Source: Limnoperna fortunei (taxonomy: Eukaryota; Mollusca; Bivalvia; Mytilida; Modiolidae). From it: 64,000 nucleotides of DNA. Below are positions 58,296-64,000 of this stretch, one piece after another. Numbering within the stretch: the stretch's first letter is position 1; every line of letters begins with the position of its first letter. Where the stretch lies: positions 12,844,641 to 12,908,640 of the forward strand of contig OX104122.1 of NCBI GenBank assembly GCA_944474755.1. The letters are read 5' to 3'. The notes beneath the pieces were generated by a model. It was not told where the DNA came from. It did not search any database and was given only the letters and a program-made list of their open reading frames with translations. A program made the position numbers and the translations under genes.

Positions 58296-59949
58296 ATGGA
58301 GATGTCTAAGTACATGAAGATTCCTGAAGGAATGGTAAGCCACAATAAATTATCAGCTTATTAAAAATAATAACTTCTAGCCATGATGAGTCTTACAAAC
58401 ATTATTATCCCTGTGTTAAACATGTTTGACTCCTTCTGAGTTATTGATGCAGGAGCATTCATATGATGAGATTTGCAAAGGGGAGGTAGGTGGGGGAGGA
58501 TGTTGTAATAAAACTAATAAAAGCTGTGTTATGTTTTGTAACATAATTTGCATAAATTGCATAATTACTAAATATTATACTACGGTTAAAGCCCAGCCTA
58601 CTCCTATGTATTTAAATGGGAATTTTTATCATGCGACAAACCATGGTCGAACATTCAACATTAATCCATAAAAATATCAAAAGATGTTACAACATATACT
58701 AAATTACTAAGAGGTTGTAGAGTTCAAGTTTAATTGGTGAATATTTATATTTGGCATTTAAAAAAAAATTTTTTTTACAATGTTATTATATTATGGGAGT
58801 GGAATGCTCTGTATTTCACAAATTCCTTATTATGTGTTTAGAGTCAATATGTTACATACTAAACTTATGTTTGGACTAATCTTCTTTAAAATTAAAAGTG
58901 GTAGTTTGGTGGTTTTATAGTATGTATACCTTTTCAATGTCTTCCAATACGAATGTATGGAGTTATTTTATGACCCCCAAGTTTTATTGGGGGAGGAAGC
59001 TGGAGTACCTGGAGAAACCTCCAACCTTCAGTAGGAAACTGGCAATTAAGATTGAAGTCGAGTACACCCTAACCGCAGTTTGACTCGAACCAGCAACCTC
59101 GGTGTTGACAGACCACATGATCAATAGTAGACAAACTACCTTAACCACTCGGCCACCGAGGCCTCTGATACCTGAATGGGGGTAAATGCATCCTGCTTTC
59201 ATGCCAGACACAGCTGTTCATAGGATATGTTGCTTAGTTTAGTTTTAGTGTTTACTTTCATAAGTACTTATTTTAATTGTTACATTTTATTTTACAAAGG
59301 AGTTTACAAGGATGAGGAAAGAAATGGTTAAAGCAAGAAGAGGAAAGGGGACAAAAGCACAGAATCAAAGGTACATGTGTAGGTAAAATTTTTCTTGAAT
59401 TTACATGTATGTTCTATTTCCTGTATTAGAATGTTTCTGCCCTAAATTACTAGGTAGATACATGTATAAAGATCAAAATTTTGAATTGTGTGGGGGTTTT
59501 TTCATATCCCAAAATCTAGTAACAGAATAAATAATGGCAACCTGTAGCAGAACTTATAATACATCTGATGAATTAGAGAAATGAAACAACAGCAGTGATT
59601 CTGTGCCGGTCATTGGGACCATCGCATGGTATAAAAATATCGGACCTAACCATATTTTGGCAGACCATACAGAGGATTTTCGCTGACTCGGTAATGACAC
59701 TGTCACGTGGAAATTTTGCTGTTTCAATTTTGACATGTCAAACTTGTTTACTAGGTTTTAGTCAATTTTTATACAAATTTTACTTGTATGGTATACTTCA
59801 AAATATTTGCCATCAAAAATCATTTTCTTGACCAACCTTAAACACATTATAATATCATCTTTCTGTTGGCTGTAGTTATATAATACTTTGATTATTTCAA
59901 TTTTGCATTTCATTTCAGGTACAGAAAAACAAATCATACTTGGACTTGA
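58296..59949 (+). CDS. Candidate spliced small ORF (46 codons, three exons)
   Basis: ATG at 58296, exon 58296-58334 (13 codons), donor GTAAGC. Exon 59300-59370 lies after TTATTTTACAAAG, with donor GTACAT. The exon from 59919, after TTTCATTTCAG, reaches TGA within ten codons. The predicted peptide is strongly basic in the middle (RKEMVKARRGKG). It is not recognised. The SINE at 58977-59165 sits in the first intron. It may be the tail of a longer captured gene or a non-coding transcript. The splice signals are the only evidence. Confidence 0.22.
58977..59165 (-). mobile_element. tRNA-derived SINE, 3'-truncated
   Basis: On the minus strand: GAGGCCTCGGTGGCCGAGTG head with intact box A, GGTTCGAGTCA box B, GGGTGTACTCGACTTCAATC body, ending near CTTCCTCCCCCAATAAAAC. 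It is the best-kept head after the 11.2 kb copy. Confidence 0.88.
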
Positions 59950-60304
59950 ACTGGTCACCAAGAGTATATAGAAACTTTTAGAGAAGAAACAGTTGTTCCT
60001 AGTAAAAACAGAGTGAAAATAATCAATATCTTTAAAAAGAGACTTTGTTTTCAAACATGGTAAAATACCAGAGAAGTGAAATATTCATCTTGCAAAGGAA
60101 AAATAAGAAAATTAATGATTGAATTTTTAAAGTTTGTAGTCACTGAATTGAATTTTTTTTAGAATAGTCAAAATATCATTATCAGATAAATATTAAACAA
60201 TAGTTGATTAGTTTGGAGGTAATATATTCTTTCTGATGCTCATGTTCTTACTGCAAACAGGAAGTTACAATGACATGCTTAATTTATTGGTGAATGAGCT
60301 GTGA
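59950..60304. other. Element interior, non-coding
   Basis: No gene or repeat recognised. Confidence 0.45.
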
Positions 60305-60715
60305 TATCTAGGAGAAAGCGTGCACACTAAACATGGAGCTTTCTTTCCTTAATTGGAGTGTGCACACAAATCAGTGAAGCTGCTGCCATTGGGGAGAAAG
60401 CATGCACACAAACCAGTGAAGCCGCTACTCCTTGCATTGGGAGAAAGCGTGCACACGAACCAGTGAAGCTGCTACTCCTTGCTTTGGGAAAAAGTGTGCA
60501 CACAAACAAGTGAAGCCGCTACTCCTTTCATTGGGAGAAAGCGTGCACACGAACCAGTGAAGCTCCTAATCCCTTGCTTTGGGAAAAAGCGTGCACACGA
60601 ACCAGTGAAGCCGCTACTCCTTGCATTGGGAGAAAGCGTGCACACGGATCAGTGAAGCCGCTACTCCTTGCATTGGGAGAAAAGGTGCACACAAACTAGT
60701 GAAGCCACTTTTCTT
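60305..60715 (+). repeat. 47-bp minisatellite
   Basis: About eight to nine copies of GGGAGAAAGCGTGCACACGA then ACCAGTGAAGCCGCTACTCC and TTGCATT. Period 47 (once 48). The copies tend to alternate between GCATTGGGAGAAAGC and GCTTTGGGAAAAAGC forms, suggesting a two-unit higher-order block. The small minus-strand frame across it is an artefact. Confidence 0.95.
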
Positions 60716-62145
60716 AGATTAAACAGTTTACACACCAAGCAAATCTTAGCAAACCATTGTGTTAGATATAAATACATAGATGGTATTTAGAATGCAACAA
60801 ATAAAATGAAAAAGTCATCTCTGACATACATGTCTGTAAGCATTTATTAGATTGCAATGTAAGAGTTTGCGACATTAATTTATTAACTTGTATGATGCTA
60901 CAAGTAGTTGCATAGTTAAAATAAAATGACATTAGTTTTCAAAAAACCAAAATTTTATTTTGGTCATATGAGAAAATAGTTTTCATATTCCATCAAAATT
61001 GTACAACAGTTTAGAAGGTACTGAAGCCTGTTTTGAGCAAATTCAGGTTAGGATGACTGAAATGAAGACAACATTAACAAACATTAGAATTTGAGTAAGA
61101 AATAGGGAAGCAATCATACTGGTTTTGTGGCATTATGGCAGTATATTTAATATATTTCTGATGTTGCTGTGACCTTATTTTTGAAAATTTTATAGGCATT
61201 TTTCAAGTTTCTGTCTTGTAAATCGAGTGTGTATTCCAAAGATGAGAGGAATTACTCTGCACATATACCATTTATCAAAACTTTTAAAGAGGAATGCTAG
61301 AATTCAAGCAATAAATAGTTTGTATTAGATGTTAAGTTTTGTATGAATTTGGTGATTGTTTTCGTGTAGTTAAAGGTTCAATTTCCTAACCATTTTCTTT
61401 CTAATCTTGGACAAATTTGTGATCAACCCCTTCTAAAGCAAATTAATAACGAGTCCTACATTTTCTTTTTTCATATACATGTTAGATTTATTTTTATAAA
61501 TGGTAATATTTAAGCTCTTTGCCGATTCTTAGATCAAGTGAAGTTACAATAGTATAGTGCTGTATATTTTTAGTACGCAGAGATATTTGCTGCTTGAAAT
61601 TTGTTAAATATAATTTAATACTGCATTGTGGTATGTTTGTAAGGAAGTATTTTCTCATGAATGTCAAGTGTACACAAATAAAATTTATGTGGAAAGGAAA
61701 GAAAAGAAATGCAAAAGAAGAAATATATAGTGACAACTAACTTCTGAACTATCTTTGTACACACTGTTAAAATAGTATAATAGTATGATGTGATGTTTTT
61801 GTTGTATATTTTTAAATACTTACATATATAGTGTAATGTTCTTATTACGAATGCTTCTTATTAATAAAAGTTAACTTAAATTATCTGTTGGTTTTTATCA
61901 TTCTTTAGGTAGATATTTAAGGTCCATTTTAAAGGTGTCATTTAAATCACAGGAGCGTTTTTAAGTTCAAAAGTATACTGCTGAAATTCATGACATTACT
62001 CAATATTGTATGACACTGAATTTTTCATTAGTTTAACATTACACCTATTGTTTGCAGATTTTGGAATTGAGATCAACATTGATTCAAGACTGTACCACTA
62101 CTAGGAAAGATAAAAATATCATAGTTTTGTAATATTTATTTCATA
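60716..62145. other. Element interior, non-coding
   Basis: No gene recognised. AATAAA at about 60801 and 61863 could end a plus-strand transcript. The longest frame (minus, 61494-61736) has no support. Confidence 0.45.
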
Positions 62146-62640
62146 TTGCAGCAAAATGTCATTAAACTGTCAACACCGACAATATAACAAATTCTTGACA
62201 TTTTAAATTAATATGATCAAATGTCACAGATGACTATTCATCCAACTGCATTATAAACAAAACGTCCATGTAATATGTCGTTGAAGATGATTTGTGGTGG
62301 ACTTGTTGAAATGTCATTGGTGACCTTTCATCCTACCTGCCAGTATCAACATAATTTCTGAGAAAACATATCGTTCCTCTTTTATAAGGAAAAAATGTCG
62401 CAGACGACCTGTTGTCCACCTGTCATTGTACACAAAATGTCCTAGTAAATATATCGTTCACCTTTCAGTTTGAACGAAATGTCGAAGATGACCTGTCATT
62501 CATCTTTTAATTTTAATGAAAGATCAAATATTGTCTGTCGTTCACATTTCTAAAATACAAAAGGTCAAAGGTTGCCTTTTCTACCACAAAATTTAACAAA
62601 ATATGGACTTTGGATATAGGTAAACTTTTGATAATATTTT
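62146..62640 (+). repeat. Right subterminal AAATGTC...GATGACC motif cluster
   Basis: Repeated words AAATGTCACAGATGACTATTC, AAATGTCATTGGTGACC, AAATGTCGCAGACGACCTGTT and AAATGTCGAAGATGACCTGTC recur every 40-90 bp, followed by AAAAGGTCAAAGGTTGCC near the end. The set differs from the left cluster, as is usual for CACTA ends. Confidence 0.72.
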
Positions 62641-62946
62641 GGGCTTGACAAAATGTGAACAAAAGACGATTTTTCGTGCAGTGGACCTTGGCTCAAATTG
62701 AAGCTCTTTTCCTACTGATCATGTTAAACCTATATGTTTACTATATTATCTCTAACCGTTTTCAAGTTTTAACCAAAAAACCGATTAACCGAAACGCGTC
62801 AAGGGCAGTAACTCGAAAATGGTTCATCGCACAGCTTTGAGTCAAATGTATCAAATAAAGGTCTCAATAAGAGGAGTATTTTTCTCATTTATTGTCTGCA
62901 TCTATCTTGTATGGTTTGTGAGATATAGTGCTAACAAGACCTATGG

Positions 62947-62979
62947 TGACCTTTGACCTTGACTTTTGACCTTTGACCT
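62947..62979 (-). promoter_or_regulatory. Two DR1-type motifs, unit 4
   Basis: AGGTCAAAGGTCA (minus strand) at 62947-62959 and again at 62967-62979, separated by AAGTCAA-type text. Units 1 and 2 have CATTTGACC at the first position, so this unit has gained a perfect site there. Confidence 0.45.
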
Positions 62980-63412
62980 TGACATTTTTAAATGTAACAT
63001 ATGTCACTTAGGATCAATGGTGGTGGTCCCAAGTCTCTAGGACTTACGGTTTTTGAGAACAAAATTTGACGCGTTGCGACATTTTTCAGGTCAAAAACGC
63101 GTAAACAGGAAGTCAATTGGAAAAAAAAATTTTGCTTGACAAATCATCGCTATAGGGCCAGCGACATTTTTTACACTTCAGATTTTAAGAATCGATTACG
63201 GTTTCTGAGTTTATCTGCTAACAAGGGTTTACGGTGTTGGGGCAGATAACTCTGTAACTAAAAATAGATCGGTTTCACAGGGTGAACTGAGTCATCTGAC
63301 AGTATGACCGATTAATGGTACCAAGTATCAAAATTATATGTCGCGACACTTTTTAGCAAATGATGGCGGAAAAGAAAAGAAAAATAATAATAATAATCAT
63401 AAGAAAGGTAAG

Positions 63413-63570
63413 AAGGTCTTCCCACTGTAGTGGGAAAGACCTTAATAATAATAATAATCATAAGAAAGGTAAGAAGGTCTTTCCACTGTAGTGGGAAAGA
63501 CCTTAATAATAATAATAATCATCATAAGAAAGACAAGAAGGTCTTTCCCTTGGAAGGGGGGAAAGACCTT
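63413..63570 (+). repeat. Three hairpins closing the array
   Basis: Hairpins at 63413-63443, 63474-63504 and 63538-63570, each an AAGGTCTTTCCCACTG-type arm and its complement around a 1-3 base loop. They are separated by AAT repeats and CATAAGAAAGGTAAG. The third has changed arms (CCCTTGGAAGGGGGG). The arm is the same word found at each unit's 5' side. Confidence 0.95.
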
Positions 63571-63576
63571 AATTAA

Positions 63577-63703
63577 CCATATATATATATATATATAACA
63601 AGCTGAAGATATTGTATTACCTTTAGAAGTAAGTCAAATGATACAGAGGCGTGATCAGAACAATAAAATCCAATGACGAAACTCCAACGTAATTAAAAAA
63701 CAC
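63577..63703 (+). repeat. Remainder of the interrupted ~305-bp copy
   Basis: CCAT, a TA microsatellite, then AACAAGCTGAAGATATTGTA through GACGAAACTCCAACGTAATT, equal to 49686-49803. It proves that the array split one copy of a pre-existing duplication. Confidence 0.92.
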
Positions 63704-64000
63704 ACGAACACAGGAAGCATTTACACTCAAAAAGCAAACATCAAGCAAGTTAGCAAATGGTATCCCTCTAACTAGATGCAATTCGTCATTGTTTTAATTA
63801 ATCAATATAATGTGCCAATAACACTTCTATTTAAATAATAAATTATGTTCCAGTCATCTTATTAACTTTAAACTGTGTAAGCAATATTGATTAAATTTTA
63901 TTAAACTTATGTTATCTGTATTATTTGACTTATTAAAAAATATTGCTCTGAAATTACATTTATGCTGTCAGTCAGAGAACTATTTTTAATACACATCTGA
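63704..64000. other. Non-coding end of window
   Basis: AT-rich; nothing recognised. Confidence 0.5.

Larger units (their letters stand above)
53749..62683. mobile_element. 8,935-bp EnSpm/CACTA-like DNA transposon, non-autonomous as read
   Basis: The ends are CACTGCATGAAA (53749-53760) and, inverted, CACTGCACGAAA (62672-62683). A 3-bp GAC flanks both sides (53746-53748 and 62684-62686). Removing the insert and one GAC restores exactly the GACCTTTGACCTTGGCTC junction present in units 1 and 2. CACTR ends, 3-bp duplications and different clustered subterminal motifs at the two ends are the hallmarks of EnSpm/CACTA elements. No large transposase frame is visible. The interior holds older repeats (a SINE, a MITE, a minisatellite) and two candidate spliced small ORFs, so the element is old or was assembled from captured DNA. 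Confidence 0.82.
49991..63571 (+). mobile_element. Array of ~1.06-kb units inserted in the duplicated target
   Basis: Units start at 49991, 51047, 52104 and 53405. Units 1 and 2 are complete (1,056 and 1,057 bp) and nearly identical. Unit 3 is switched to a different body at 52441. Unit 4 carries the 8.9-kb insertion. Each begins with an imperfect palindrome (CATTTGTTCTGAGA) and AAGGTCTTTCCCACTG, and ends GCGGAAGAAGAAAAATAAT plus AAT repeats. The array closes with three hairpins of the same AAGGTCTTTCCCACTG word. ATTAA flanks both ends (49986-49990 and 63572-63576); the uninterrupted target has it once. No coding frame. Class uncertain; a Helentron/HINE-like or other non-autonomous element is possible. 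Confidence 0.82.

Noticed and set aside
53749..62683. piggyBac, hAT or Tc1 assignment for the 8.9-kb insert
   Set aside because: The target duplication is GAC, not TTAA, TA or 8 bp, and the CACTG ends fit EnSpm/CACTA better.
49991..63571. Firm Helitron assignment for the array
   Set aside because: Terminal hairpins fit, but no 5'-TC/3'-CTRR ends were found and ATTAA flanks both sides, so only a tentative class is given.

Overview
The window reads as nuclear DNA of a mollusc, most likely a bivalve and perhaps a mytilid mussel. This is inferred from three things: AT-rich sequence saturated with tRNA-derived SINEs, MITEs and short motifs I associate with bivalves (for example the AGACGAAACGCGCGTCT core); intron-style splice sites; and two gene families that are expanded in bivalves, B-box/NHL TRIM-like and Mab-21/cGAS-like. 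Only two recognisable host genes are present, and both are broken as read. Nothing looks prokaryotic, and there is no CRISPR, rRNA or convincing functional tRNA gene.

Layout. 1-4.6 kb: one arm of a diverged segmental duplication (other arm 24.6-28.0 kb), then a 28-bp minisatellite. 5-15.8 kb: no genes; SINEs, a ~370-bp dispersed repeat, foldbacks, a 385-bp tandem duplication and a TIR element with a nested MITE. 16.2-18 kb: a B-box/coiled-coil/NHL TRIM-like gene whose last exon is frameshifted by a 31-bp tandem duplication; a decayed NHL fragment lies at 24.0-24.4 kb. 19.6-21.9 kb: unrecognised coding-like fragments, ending in an ORF built on a 63-bp (21-residue) tandem repeat. 24.6-28 kb: second arm of the segmental duplication, carrying a foldback MITE missing from the first arm. 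30.9-31.5 kb: two copies of a dispersed repeat. 32.4-33.4 kb: a dead Tc1-like transposase. 35.7-37.7 kb: a minus-strand Mab-21/cGAS-like gene with a TPR-like C-terminus and one in-frame TAG. 37.9-47 kb: nested tandem and dispersed repeats, including three 447-bp units that each hold a tRNA-like module.

49.5-63.7 kb is the most structured part. A duplicated ~305-bp target has been opened by an array of ~1.06-kb units rich in nuclear-receptor-type half-sites and closed by three hairpins. One unit is itself interrupted by an 8,935-bp insertion (53749-62683). That insertion has CACTG inverted ends, a 3-bp target duplication and different clustered repeats near each end, which is the architecture of EnSpm/CACTA transposons. 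The uninterrupted array units give an exact empty site. No transposase is visible in it, but it holds two candidate spliced small ORFs in divergent orientation.

How it fits together: the two host genes belong to families linked to innate sensing and ubiquitin or RNA regulation. They are single copies in a repeat sea, and both carry a small lesion in otherwise intact reading frames, which suggests recent loss, allelic polymorphism or sequence error.
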